A stretch of DNA of 64,000 nucleotides from Tomocerus qinae (lineage: Eukaryota > Arthropoda > Collembola > Entomobryomorpha > Tomoceridae): assembly GCA_020055645.1 (NCBI GenBank), contig CM034549.1:14343930-14407929 (forward strand), read 5' to 3'. The translations under genes were made by a program, and so were the position numbers. Shown piece by piece: positions 50,807 through 64,000 of the stretch; within the stretch, counting starts at the first letter, position 1, and each line of letters starts with the position of its first letter. The notes below the pieces were generated by a model, which had not been told where the DNA came from, did no database searches, and was given only the letters and a program-made list of their open reading frames with translations.

Positions 50807-53800
50807 GATATGGAGTTAACTATTATTAAATGTAGAGTTCGTAATAGCTAGCAGATATAGACAATTAAAACTTTTTTATTGAGCATAGCTGAGAAAGCGA
50901 CCATATAATAATATGGATGATCAATCGATCTTAGCTATATACTTAACTATTTCCAACTAACAATCTTTCATTTTCAGTATTCTTTAGTTTTACAGTTGCA
51001 AAAACACCCGATTTTTTTACTTGCTATAACATTTTAACATTACATAAATTAAGCAACCAATTTACTCTCTATAGGGCGATTATGAATTATCCTACGTGTT
51101 GTACCTGTGTCCAGTGAAATTGTCTTGTGCTTTTTTGTGACTAAATGGAGTGGTCAAATATAAATTATCCTAAATACTTTTTTGTTTGTGGTAATTTGTA
51201 TAGACTGTATAAATCACATTTAAATTATGATAGATATAAGCAAGAGATAGCTTTTAATCGAAGAGACTGAATATCTAACTCTTAACGCAGATATTATTAT
51301 ATTATTTCGTTGAAACTAAATATATGTATCGAGATAAACAATTAAAATCTATATATTATGTTAGCGCTATAATATTTATTACCGATACCCGTATTCCTTC
51401 GAATAGAGTCCCGTTCTCTATCTACCTGGTTCTTGGTATTCATTTAGTACAACATTAGCCATTCTTACAGTCCAGACTTGCCATCTGAAATATAACGAAC
51501 AAATTGAGTCGAAGGATCTAAATCGACCTTTGTAATGATCATTTCTAACCATATCAGGTACTCATATATAGTAAATGTATATATCGAGCTTTCCTTGATT
51601 TAATCATTTGAAATTGGACCATTATTGGCTATTCCAAAACTTACTACTACCAGGTAGTATAAGGGAACTTTGGATTCTAATCGAGGCAATTCTGTACAAA
51701 TTTGTGGAGAGGGGCGGCGTATTTTATTGTTCGATGTAATAAGACTTAAGTAATTATGAATTCCTAATTATACTACAAATAAACATAATGTGCAAGAAGA
51801 TAAGTCGGAATTTTCAAGTAGTACTACTATAATCAAAAAATGTTACACTTGGTGTCACTAAATGAGAATATACGATATTTACTGTAATATTTTATTCCGC
51901 ACTTGATGTCTACAGTATTTTCACCTTTTGATTTTTCCTTAAACCCTCACCGCTCTAAAATCTTTACATAAATTGGGGTGATGGCCGACATGACAAGAAG
52001 AGACCTTAATTAACTGGTCTTTTTTACACTTACACTTTTTAAGATTAGTCGATATCGTGCCTGCACACACCTTTGCTTAGGTTAGACTCACTCAATTTTA
52101 TGCTGCGGTAACTACTATCTCTAGTAAAAATCGTTCACGCCGCTTTCGCCTATACTTCAAATGCTACATTTCTTAAATATTTTTTCAATATCCGGATTTT
52201 TGACTACCATATATGCACATCTCGTGGTTTTTCTTATTTCTTTCCATTTAAGATCAGTATACAATTAAACATTTTTGCGTTTTGAAGCTAATTGGGCACT
52301 TGCAATAGTTTTGAAAAGCAAGATTTTGATTTCGCTTCAACTGAAAAGTTTAGCATGAACCTTAAACTAAGATCCTTAGAAAACATAAACCAATAACGTT
52401 TTGATATAGTGCCTTCGTAAATGTGTTACATAATATACTGTGTTAAACTACTTTAGACGAGCAGTTCTCGTACACACGTCAAGTTAGTCAATTCTAGATG
52501 TGCAACTCAAGTACTGAGAAAGGGAGCATTTCAGTTCCAGTATACCTAGAATAGACTTATATAATCGTACTATGTAGTTTGTCGTATAGATAAATACCTA
52601 CAACATAATCTGTAAAAAGTAAGTATGCATACAACTCACAATCAGTGGACAGAATAGCCACACTCAAACAACCAGGACTGGACATAACCTGGCTTCTATC
52701 TGCCATTCTCTGACTTACGAAATGAAAGTCGGTCCCAAAGGTCAGTTTTCAATATTTATTTGCAGTTGTGTATTGTTCGCCACCTTTATCACTGTACTAA
52801 TATACCATTTCCCTATCTACAAGTAGTTCAAGATACTTTTAATCATACACCTGTTATTTACAAATTAGTTTATTTCCTTTTCTATGATTGAATTTACATT
52901 TTAATCATACACCTGTTAATTACAATTAGTTCATTTCCCTTTCTGTACTGTAATTGACCAATTTAGAATTTACTTTTTCTTTCACAAACTTGTAATTAGT
53001 TTTTAGACACATTTCTGTAGCACATTGTAGTAATGTATCGTATACCAAATTGTAAGACGTATTATTGTAGACATCTGTATACTAACTCCATTTGTATGTA
53101 TCTGTACTGTAGTGAGTGATTACGTACTTAGTAGTTATTTAAGAAAGTAGTTTGTAGTTAAACTGTAATGTTAATTGAATTTTAGAGTCTCTATACCTAT
53201 ACCTATATAGTGTATGTATAGTATGTCTAGTTGTAGATTGGGATTGGGAGCACATCTGGATGAAAGCTACTAAACTGTTACTAACAAAAACTGTAACTAA
53301 TATTGACTAACTAACACTAAACTAACAAAAACTAACACTGCAAATAACATTCTGTTTGCAATTATTATGTGATGTCTCGTCTTTGGTTTCACCCCATTTT
53401 ATGGAAAAGTATCCAACATGTCTTAATCTTGTACTTTTGTGTTACCTGCTTCTGCTTTATGTGTACATGCTTTATATGTTTCCAAAACTTGTGCTTTTTC
53501 TCCATTAGCTTCTGCTGTGCTGGACATTTAATAAACTTTCATGTGCTGTCAGATGTCCAGGTGCATTTGTTATAACTAATGATCTAGCTATCTCAGACGT
53601 AAGAAATTAATGTAATACGGAAACTATTATAAGTAATATCCACATCTTTAAAATTTATAGGATATAAACACACATAAATCTTGTAGACACAATTGAGTGA
53701 TACAATTAGGTTTTAACAAAGTTTACTAATTACAACGAATTAATGCTATCGTTAATAATTAAAGTATCATGCATGTCAGTTTTCTGTCTTTTCATTACAA

Positions 53801-56800
53801 AAGTTCAGTTGCATATGTACCACTTCAAAAGTAATGGTCTAACCCATGAATGCAGTTGTTGTATTAACCTACTACAATGAGCTATAGTGAAATTCTAGTA
53901 TGTTCGATCGATTAAACCATTGTGCATCAGACACCATGTGGGATCCCAGTGGTAACTCAATAAATTAAAGTTGTCGTGTCACAGACTTTCATCATTTTGA
54001 CACAGTACAGCTTTTGGTTGTCTACAGGTCAAACCGAGAGAGGCGCTTAATTTTTTATTATCTAACATGATTTCTCAATCTTCTATTGCTGTATCGTACA
54101 TACAAATTAACCCCGAACAATATTAGGACGAATTTACCTTTGTTATGTGTTTTAAATTATTGCACTAAGGATATCCACCTATTTATATTGTATTAAACAA
54201 ATTGTATTTAACAGTTGATTCCTTAAATGGCGCGTAGAGGTAAATAGAATTATTTATTATTATTTTTGCTAGTATATTACAGTTACACTATTGAGCACCC
54301 TGAAAATGCAAATGAAAAGATTGAGTTGCAATAAATATAAGTTATACAAATAGTGATTCGGTCGGTTGACACTATTTAGTTGCATGCATGCCATTTGCAA
54401 ACTTGCAAACTAATCAGATTGTGCAAACATAGTAACTTCTAATGCCGTCAGTGAAAGATGTAATAAGGTGATATAAAAGAGAAAACAAGAATAGAACGGC
54501 AGGGCAACTTTTACTTTAGTACTCAATTCCAGGAAAAATCTAGAACCTTTTTACACGAAATTTTATTGAGAGTTTTTGTCGTGAGATTAATGTGTAGCAA
54601 TTGGTATAAGTTTGTGAATAGTAACTTGTTAAAGAAATGCTAGAACGTTGTGAAGAATTTTCTTTGAGTACAAAAATATTTTTCTGCAAATATTTCCATG
54701 GTCGTTCTTTATTAGTCGTCAGAAGGTCAGACTTTTGTTCTGTTGGAAAAAACATGATTTTTCTGGTACAGCAGTAACTCAAAACTGCAGTTGCAAGTCA
54801 TCTTGTCCAGGAAAAATAATGTGTAAAGGAGTAGCTGTAAGCCCAAGGGATAGTTCATAACTTGAGGAATGGAAAAATGTGGGATGATAGTGCAGTAAAA
54901 ATGCCAAGTGGTTGGGTAATTTTGTTAGTGAAAAATAAAAGATTGGCTTAAGCATTATTAAATGAGCTGAGTGGAGGATGAAATTAAAAAGTGGAAGCCA
55001 TATGCTCACTCTGATGCATAATTAGATGAAGTCGGTAAATGCACTTTGCTGAGGTTTTCTGTACTCGGGAGAATGTTGCCTTGAGGGCAGCATGAGTTGT
55101 TCATATAACCTCAACGTAGAATCATTATGCAGACAAATTAGAATAATGGGCCTAGACATTTTCCGTAAATGTTTACTAAATGCTGGTGAATTAGGGACTG
55201 ATTATCATGTCTTGTAATTACTCTTCCTCACCATAACCATTATCATCCTGCTAATGGTAACAGTCTCAAAATCCCAAGTCAAGCAACACTGAGTAAGCTA
55301 TTCTTATCGGTTAGAACGTTGAAATTGAGTTTCGCCGAAAGTTATGATGGAAATGAAAGAAGAATACTAGGAATACGAAAGGATCTTAGGGTTTTCTCAT
55401 TCTTTGATTAACCCGAATATGAATTGGGCTCAACGTTCATAATATAAACTATATTTAGATGTCTTTATAGTAAACACAGTATAGCCTTTGTAATTTGTCT
55501 TTGAAATAGTATTTACTCGATACATATTTGCATAGCAAAGGACAGCGGATACAAAATTGGATGCATTAATGTTACCAGATGTGTTCTTGTAATATACAGT
55601 GTTACTATAATTTATACAAGTTCTGAGTAGGATGTAATATAGGGCTTAGAGTCAATGTCAGGTTATGCCCTAGTACTTACTCATCTTACTCAATGTACAT
55701 ACTAACTTAATCTAGTGGAATGACCGAAATGACTTGAGCAATATTTAATGCAAATATGTACAGATTGTCGAGAGTAAATATTATGCATTCTACAGATAGG
55801 ATTCCGAACACTATAACAAAATTACAAAGTCTGACGTATAGATATATTTTCTACGCCAGTAGTCAAACATTTGTGTTATCCGATTCTAATAGAATTCCCG
55901 CCTCTGCAGTTAGGAAGTTAGAAGATAGTGACTAAATTGTCTATCTCAACTTACGTCATTTCACCATGTTGAGTTAATGTTTATTTTCCGCATTAAATTG
56001 TAGCACTTGCCATTCGCTCTTATCCTAGAGTAACTGACTATTGTTATTACCTATACACGATTCTAACTGTCTTACCTCTTAACCTTATTTCCCGTTTTTA
56101 TGGATTGAATAAGAAACATTAACGGCTTCATTCTCGAAAATGACATAAAATGGATTAATCAGACTTCCTTTGAACTAGATTCTTGAAATTCTAGATCAAG
56201 TTAAGTATTATGCTATTGTCAAGTGCAAGAATACCTAATAATTAAACCAGAAACCTACTTTCACGAATTATTTCATGTCCTTCACTTTCTGACAGGACAG
56301 AGACAAAGCACGATTAGGCACTACTACCCGCATTTATTAGTCTTTTGTGCACTCCGACGAAATAATTACCCCGCTTTCCTTTGTCTTCGACAGTGAAACT
56401 CAAATTCCAATTTCCAAAGTAAAGAAATTATTATGAGACAGTGAGAGAAAGCACTCAGTAGCTAACTAATTGCTAGTTATTCCAGGAAAAGCCGCTTTGA
56501 GACATTAAACTCTAGCTTTGACATTTGCTTTATGCGTCTACCTAGTACTCGCACTTATTGGACATAGTAGTATGTAGTTCTAATTTTTGTTTACATAAGG
56601 ATGCCTTAAAACATCTGGTAAAAAATACTACAGCTCTTTAGCACTAATTAATGTGAAAGTAAGTAGATGACAAATCCGTTCTCTAGGCTAAAAATTAGAT
56701 AATTGTAGTTGCTTGTTTCGAGACTGCCGTAAAACCCGATTTATTGCTTCGCTGAACCTCAATGTATTTTTGTCCAGAGAATCTAAAAATGTAGTTCATC

Positions 56801-58044
56801 TTTTTTTGGTGAATTAGGTTTTTACGGTGCATAGTAGTTGTCTGTCTATTCTAGAAATGCGGAGTCTTGTAGATCATAATAAATATGTGTAATTCCCAAG
56901 TTGTGTCTTCGTATTCTCTCCATTCCTTTCCCCGATTTTTTTCAGTTAGTTTAGGATGATTCTCATGTTCGTGTTGTCGTAGTTGTACGTAGTTCTCGTT
57001 TAATTTCTTTAATGTGTCTGTACGCCAACCACGCACCATTCTGTCTGAACAAGTGACTACATTCTCTGTCAATGTCATGTGTATCTAACTTGCATTTAAA
57101 TATGTGTACTATTTATATACTAACACTCTTTCTATATATACGTGTTACTAATACTGACAAATACTAATTATAAACCTTCTAAAAGACCATAACCATTGCA
57201 GACTCTTAATGTTCTAATGCCAACCACTTCGTACAAATTTTCCTCTCCCTTCTCCCTACTCCAACGATCTAAAATAACAATTCCCTATGTGTCCATGTCG
57301 TAATGATTCTGAGAAATCGACGTTTTTTACAAATTTACAATACGTAGTTCAAAAGTTTTAAGTTTCTAGACAATTTTATTATTCAAAGTTCTCAAGCACT
57401 CCAGTGAATTTGCAGTCTATAAGAAAATATAATGTTTTTGAACGGGTTTTGGTTTGCTGTCTTATTTAAGAAGCATCATCAATATCCATGAAATATGAAT
57501 GCTATAAAATCGTATGCCAGAACAAAATCGATGTATATGTTCGCAATACAATGCAAAAGTTTGGTAAACGAGCTGTACATAGTTTTGCCACTTATTGCTT
57601 TTTTTCACGAGGGCGACCCGTACACAATCTACTATTGTATCAACTTGCTGACTAATTGAATTTACTATTGAAAAATTGAGTTAAAAATGAAACAAACATT
57701 GACATTCGAGAAACCAATTAAGTACAAGTAAATACCAAGATATAAATTGAGATCGATACTAAAAGTACTAATGTATCGTTATCGTTGTAATTGCCAAAGC
57801 GCAGTCAGCCTTTCATTAATTTTTAATCAGACTCGGTCTACTGCTTTAAAGGTCATTTTTGACTTACAGAAAACCTCAAAGCTATTCAATTACATTATGG
57901 CTTTTCCTAAGATTGCAATTCACACTGACGTACAATGCGGGGTCACTGTATAATTATGACCATTACTATCAGCTACAGTAATGGAAGTCTGGTTCAATAT
58001 TCATGTGTGAAAATTAACTAATTTTTTGAACCCTGAATTTATAG
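50807..58044. other. 3' region or intron 4 of the GPCR, no gene seen
   Basis: Intron 4 of the long receptor form, or 3'UTR and intergenic DNA for the short form. AT-rich with no recognisable coding frame. A 62-base spaced direct duplication starts at 52838 and 52900 (ATCATACACCTGTTA..TTAC), and a CTAACAAAAACT-type simple repeat lies at about 53278-53338. Confidence 0.5.
52838..52948. repeat. Two-copy tandem duplication, 62-base unit
   Basis: TTTAATCATACACCTGTTA followed by TTACAAATTAGT and TTTCC recurs at 62-base spacing with a few differences. It is a small local duplication. Confidence 0.8.
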
Positions 58045-58236
58045 GAAAACGTTAATCAGTGCTGTGGAGATAAAAATATGCGGAAGAAAAGGAGCGAGTT
58101 GACGAACCGAAGGAGTATATCTCGATCATCCCGATCTCAAGGGTTGGTTATGACTGAAGTGACAGCTATTGCAATAACCAACAATAATGGCTGTTGCTTG
58201 CAAAATGGTTGCGGGAAACGTATGGCAGTTCTCTAA
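58045..58236 (+). CDS. Probable last exon of the GPCR (long C-terminal tail, residues 434-496)
   Basis: An open 192-base stretch after acceptor AATTTATAG that begins in phase 0 and ends in TAA. It reads ENVNQCCGDKNMRKK, then a basic/Ser-rich region (RRSISRSSRSQ), then CCLQNGCGKR near the end. Joined to exon 4 at 50752 it gives helix 8 (FRHAFQ) followed six residues later by Cys-Cys, the usual palmitoylation layout of this receptor clade, and Ser sites in basic context suited to kinase regulation. The evidence is therefore matching phase, a plausible GC-AG intron of 7.3 kb, and fit to the family tail; there is no transcript evidence. The frame is only 63 codons, so chance cannot be excluded from length alone. 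Confidence 0.62.
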   Translation, partial: ENVNQCCGDKNMRKKRSELTNRRSISRSSRSQGLVMTEVTAIAITNNNGCCLQNGCGKRMAVL

Positions 58237-61200
58237 GGTGTATCTAGGGACGAGTACAAGGAACTGTAAGATGTAGAGACAATTATTGTCGTTTGGAAAC
58301 GTATATAAGTACGTGCGTATTGCCAAAATTACAGATTTTACTTAAAAAATTTGCAGCTGTAGCTGCAGGTAGTTCAATTTGAACATTTGAAGTTCACAAT
58401 GATATTTGAGCAGGCTCTCGAAAGAAAAAAATGTATTTCACAAGGAAAAGCATATTAAATGTATCTAATATACACTTGAAATTACATCGTAAATTAATTA
58501 TAAGTACCTGTGTAGCAATTAGTGTTGTAGAATAGAAGAACCCTTAAAATGGGCACATTTAAGCAAACTAAATAATATGTAGTATCTAGTTAAATATTTT
58601 TGTGATGTTCTCTAGTCATTTTCAGTCTGAAATCTGAATGTACACATTTATCAATACCTGTATACTATATAAACAATAAAAATACACGTAGTAATTTCAT
58701 ACTATACTTAGATGTTGTAGGTATTAATATTATGTAAATGTCTCAAAGTTAGGTTGTCATCAAAAATCATATTGATGATTGATTAGGGCTATATAATGGA
58801 CATAATGTATTTTAAATGTCCTTATCATCGAAATGGTACTCATTACGTTGCCAAAATATTGTCATAGTCATGATGCACAAGTAAAAGATACAGTTCAACT
58901 GGTCCACCATACTTAACTAGGCTTCTTGGTGTTCATTTTGTCTAGGAGTAGAGAAATGCAAGATATTGCAAGAAAATGGGTGATGTGTGATGCCAATGCT
59001 TAATAGCTTAATATTAGTAAGTCTTAATTAATCCCTTCAAACAGGAATCTCATATTATATTATTGTAACTGTGAAACTGAATGAAAGTTTATGAAGGAGA
59101 ACGATCTATATTTATGTGCATTACAATTTATGATCGTAATTGAAGTTAGAGAAAATAAGGTAGTTCTTTTCAATGTTAGTATAATGTAATCACGAAACAG
59201 AATTGAATTGAATTGAACAATTTCTGAGTATCACGATCGAACATTTTCTTGGGAATTCTAAAAAAATGTGATAACAATAATGTTGAAGAGTGTATGAAAT
59301 TCAATGTAATCATTCACAAGTGCGAGTGACAATTTGATATGCTTGTCTAGGTTTATTTTATAAGTACATTTTCTTGGATTTATCTAAAAGAAGGAATATT
59401 ATACTTATTTTGGTTACACAGTTACATCTATACCCAAAGAAGAATCTCGTTGTTGTGCATTACGTGGTATTATGTGTACACAAGCCAATGTGGAAAAGCG
59501 GATATGTAAATCACTCATTGTTTGCTGACCAACAGTAATCCCCTCGTATTTTCAGTACCATTTTCTAATCAAAAGTATTCTTTTTGGTCTTGTAGGCTCT
59601 TAAGATTATAATTCTTTTCTATTTTCATGCAGCTGTGCATTTTAAAATCACATCTTGTCTTATTTTTCCAGATTCTAGACGAGATAGTTACATTATTGAT
59701 CTTGCTTCTGTTGCTACTTTGTCTGAATTTTCTCCCTTGAGATTTTGATAACAGTTACAGTTGGGTAATGACTTCTTAGAATCAGTAAAACTTCTATTTT
59801 TGGCAGATTTCTTTCTCCTGAGTGATTCTTTTGATATATTTCAATAACATCGTTTGCAGAAATTTTTATATTGTTCTCGAATAGGAAAAGTAGGGCATTG
59901 TGTCTATATAAAATATATTCATCGATACCTGGAAATTAAATGTGTACCTATATATCTAAGAATTGTAGCTCTGCTATCTCGTACCAAGCCATGTAAAGGA
60001 GTATCTACAAATGAGCTTGAATGATCTATTCATCTCCTTCAAGTAGATAGTTTAGATATGATATTCTAAGAAATTTGTATAAAGTAATATGTACAAGAAA
60101 ATTCAATTCATAAATCCAATCAGAAACATCTTGGGAACCAAATAAAGCCGATTATGGAGCAATGCTTTCATAATGCTCTTAATAAATAAAATCCAACTAT
60201 ACAGTTCAGTATTAACGTACCGAATAGCTTGTAAATAGCTTTGAATATGTAGAGATGTAGTTTGGTTGAATGCAAAATATGATGATTTATTGTGTAATTG
60301 AATATTTATTGAAGTACTCCTTCAAAATGAATAAAAGTTTACATTGTAATGCGATTGTGTAAATGAATCGGAAATTGTATTTATTATCTGGAATAGGTTG
60401 ACTATAACCCTTGTTCCATACTCAGCATGACCAATGTAGGTAAACGGTGCCATTCTGTGACGATAAGGAAAAATGTATTTATTAAGCAATCAGCCATTAA
60501 CTTCTTTACAATTACTTTGTAATTTAAATAGCTTATCTTATAGGTTCATTGGCTTTTGGCTGGCTATTTTCGAAGTTAAAATTCGTATATAACATACAGC
60601 GATGAAAAAAATGATTTTCCAACAATTTTTATTGCAAAAAATGAGTAGCAAAATTTTTGCAAATTAGAATCACAGTATTTAGATTAACTCAGATATTTTA
60701 AAAACAATATTGCTAGTGCCAGTATAGTTCATGATTCATGAAGCATGATGATTGGCACGTGTACCCTCTGAAATTGGTACTTACGATCTGTTCTGATTTT
60801 CAGGAGGAATAATTTTACTGCAAGAGAAATGGAAAATTTCATTACTATTGTCCCAATTAAATTAGCCATGATAGGAGATCATTGGCGAATTAATAATTGC
60901 CGAAGTAGAAAATAAATCACTTCGAGAACTACTTAATTTGACATTGAGTTCATTATCTGCAGGCATTACTAATTAATAGTAGCAATAATACTGTAGCTGT
61001 TTTGCAATTATAATAATTTATAATTACTCATGAGAGAACTGATTCTGTTAGAAGTATTTGCTCTAAAAGTACGAGAAAGTTTCACATTTCCCTTTTGGTA
61101 AGTGGGAAAATATATCAAGGTTTATGAGTGGCAAGCTTTAGAAGCTGACGTTATTGGACTAAAATAGTCTGAAATGGCATAATTATTATAAATGCAACAC

Positions 61201-64000
61201 TAACCAGTTGCCTCTGCCTGCAACATGCAATTACTTCTGTTCTGCAACTAATTACAGCCGAAACTTGAGGAGGAAACGGAAGGCAAGACGATAAGGTACG
61301 AACTCATTGTGCTGTAAGTTATTCTGCAGCAAATTATAGAGAACTTTAATTCTTCCGAGTTTCACTTTCACCAATTAATGTTACTATCAACTACTTTCAC
61401 AAAAGAAAGGTCGCAACAATAATTTTGTGCGCATTAGTTACGCTTACGCTCGACCTAAGCAACTTGCAATACAATACACAAGTTTATACACACAAGCATA
61501 TGAACAGTGCTTTACAAGGAAATAGAGCGGCTGCATATTATTTCAGATGACAAAGTACAATAATTATGTCTTTATTTTCCCTTTCTTAACATGTTCCTTA
61601 TTGCCATTCCTAGTTATGATTATTGAGAAATGTGTCTAGTCTAGAAGAAAACCTCCTACTCACAATTCTAATTCAGAGACCAATTTGATGGTATTTTATG
61701 CTCTGAATAGTAATAAAGTCATGATTACAATATGCCATTTGCCATACACCACCACGCCAATAATTTCTCTAGGAAATAATGAAACAACACATACAGGTAC
61801 TAAGATTTGTTCATTAGCATCCGGTTGAGCGACATGGACAGAAATCTGGAGAATATTGCTATGCATTTGATTAAAGTCCAAAGCTACACGATCAAACAAT
61901 GTATCTACTAGTTCAGAGATATTTAGTACATATTATATTAATTTTCTATACAATGGTATAGTACTATATTTCTTTAATGATATGGTTATATAGGTATAAT
62001 GCATGCATTGTGAAAGTAATGATCACCAAACAAAACTAGAGCCCTGTGGTCTGTACCATTAAGTCTTGAGGACTGTCTGGAATGAATTTTCTAGTTTTCT
62101 TTGTTCTGTCATTTACGTCGGGATATGAATGAATACTTCTTTCTGCTCCATATTCGGGTAACAATTCTTGCTTTGCCTTTGAACACCATTATTCAGCCAT
62201 GCTCTAGGACTGTAATTAATCATTTCTTCAAGCCCGAATCGTCTGACCGAAGTTCATTGTGTACACACGCTAGAAGAATGAGTGTGGCCACTCGAAGAAA
62301 TCTAAAGAAAGTGTAATTAACAAATGGACAGCCTTTTTGTGATACGGGCTCAACTATTATACATATTTACTACTACTACGTATTACACAACTACAATGTA
62401 CGTATTATATTTCAATATTTGCACAAATACTCTTACGGTTCCCTGAGTTCAATACATTCTGCAAATAATATTTGTAAAGCTTCAAAAATATTCTAATACT
62501 ACCTGTGTGGTTTGTGCATAACGACTTACTTGTGGTTTATTATGACTATGATAAATGCAGAGTGGGTGGAAAAGGTACTTAGCATGTTATTATTATGGAG
62601 CAAGCTTTGTGAATCACTCCAGGGGCAGAGAATCATGTGAAATATGAAAATCGCTCAAGTTTGGTTTACATAAAATGGGAGTGAAACCAATGTTTTATTT
62701 CCTGAGCAAGGTGCATAAGAAACCAAAAATATTATTTTTGCACTCTAACCCAAATGTATCGAAGTCAAATTACTTTGTGATTAATTGATTTGCCATTTGG
62801 AAACAGGAGCATGTAGGTCATTCTGAGGTATTTCAAAAAATTATGTACAGCGATAGATTTCAGACAGATAAGGATAATATTTCTGTCTCGCCTTTTAGCT
62901 GTATAGTTCGTGGTGAATTCATTTTATTTTCCAATGACGTCTGATCATAGTCAGATGTTCACAAAGTCAAGTGGATACCCTGAGGAAAATAATTAGATTA
63001 GCAAGGTCAGTATTCATTTCCAGTTCCAACTAATGAATATCATGAATATGGTTACAATTCCTCGCCATGAATGTCTGGCTTTCATGTGAGAAATGGACCA
63101 ATGTAAAAAGAGCCGTAAAATGAGTAGAAGCATTGGCAAAAGCATTATGTACAGAACTTATTAGTTTTATCAAATACCAGCAATTTCTACATTTGAATAG
63201 GACCATTCGTAATATCGTGTAGGCACTATCTTTTTAACATATTATTATTTTATTCGAGCAGAGCAAATATTTGTAGCAATGGCTGAGGCTGAAATCCCTT
63301 CAGGGCAAGATAGTTTCATTAATGTATGCTTAGGGCTTAGTGTAGCAATCACATCATTTTAGTTTATACAAATGAGCATTCCTAAGGCTGATGATATCAT
63401 AATTATTAGCTAGACGCTAGCTAGTGTCAAGTTAATATACCTATACTAAAATGAAATATCATTAGTGGATAATATTACCGTTACACAAACCCATTATGTC
63501 ATAATGGTTTCGCAAAAACCCACTCTGCATTCATTGTTTGCCACTGACTGATGATTTAGTATAAGATCTACCCCATAAGTACAGCAACACTGAAGCATTT
63601 CGCATCTGTTCTTAAATCTCCACTTATTACCTGAGCATTAATCATCTTTAATATCTTTAATTAAATGATAGCCAGACTTTTTTCTTTGCCCGTAGGGTCT
63701 TGTGGAATTTGGAATGCTATTCAAGCTTGAAATTACATTTCCGGGAATTCCACAATTTTGTGTTATGTTAGAACTCATTATAGCGAAAATAAATTTTGAA
63801 ACTTGTTTATGCCCAGCTCCAAATATTCTACTACCCACTAGTCATAAAAACGTTTTCTCCAGATGTAAATGGGACTTTCACTATGTAAAAAATATTCTCT
63901 CTTTACTTTTAAGCAGGAAAATCTTGTGCTGTTTATAAATGGGTAGAAAGCTGTGAATAAAGTGAATTCTCAGGACGAAAGTCCCTACACGTGTATAAAA
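58237..64000. other. Right flank, no gene recognised
   Basis: 3'UTR of the long receptor form should lie in the first part, and AATAAA motifs are plentiful. The rest is AT-rich with only short frames. Two acceptor-like sites followed by short open stretches (60804 on, and 61257-61294) could be exons of something else but lack support. Confidence 0.45.

Noticed and set aside
56851..57078. 75-codon minus-strand frame rich in charged residues
   Set aside because: No recognisable domain and no context; length is within chance range.
60804..60915. Good acceptor followed by about 35 open codons
   Set aside because: No partner exon in phase and no family resemblance; such stretches are frequent by chance.
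61257..61294. 38-base exon-like stretch between AG and GTACGA reading PKLEEETEGKTIR
   Set aside because: Too short to judge and no neighbouring exon found.

Overview
The window looks like nuclear DNA from an arthropod, most likely an insect. It is AT-rich and intron-heavy, it encodes a neuropeptide GPCR of the insect pyrokinin/CAPA (neuromedin U receptor) type, and it carries a BEL/Pao LTR retrotransposon and several DNA-transposon remnants. Nothing in it looks bacterial or organellar. I cannot name the order or species from the sequence alone.

Main gene (+ strand, about 8.2-58.2 kb): the receptor is split into four clear exons (8238-9050, 27043-27313, 50442-50484, from 50581) with matching phases and very large introns. 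Exon 4 can end in two ways. Read-through stops at 50806 and gives a 450-residue protein with a short tail. A GC donor at 50753 is phase-matched to a previously separate-looking exon at 58045-58236; this gives a 496-residue protein with a normal family-type tail (Cys-Cys after helix 8, then a basic, Ser-rich stretch).

Intron 1 (9051-27042) holds three kinds of thing. First, a nested gene on the same strand for a small secreted ML-domain (NPC2-like) lipid-binding protein: exons 11921-12046, 12400-12572 and 12725-12853, plus a tentative signal-peptide exon at 10345-10474. Second, DNA transposon remnants: a 698-bp near-perfect palindrome flanked by TA, and a hAT-like MITE with an 8-bp target duplication sitting inside a larger element with terminal inverted repeats. 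Third, a complete, young BEL/Pao retrotransposon on the minus strand (18767-25861), with 401-bp LTRs differing at one base by eye, a 5-bp target duplication and an intact 2048-residue gag-pol frame. Its leader iterates the tRNA-Tyr-like primer-binding core four times at 31-bp spacing.

Upstream flank (1-8237): no gene recognised. It has a 132-bp tandem repeat followed by an ACGG/ACAG microsatellite (3785-4446) and a 20-bp minisatellite (5281-5690). Introns 2 and 4 and the right flank (58237-64000) are AT-rich and mostly featureless. One TATA-box/short-exon candidate near 40.4-40.5 kb is noted at low confidence.
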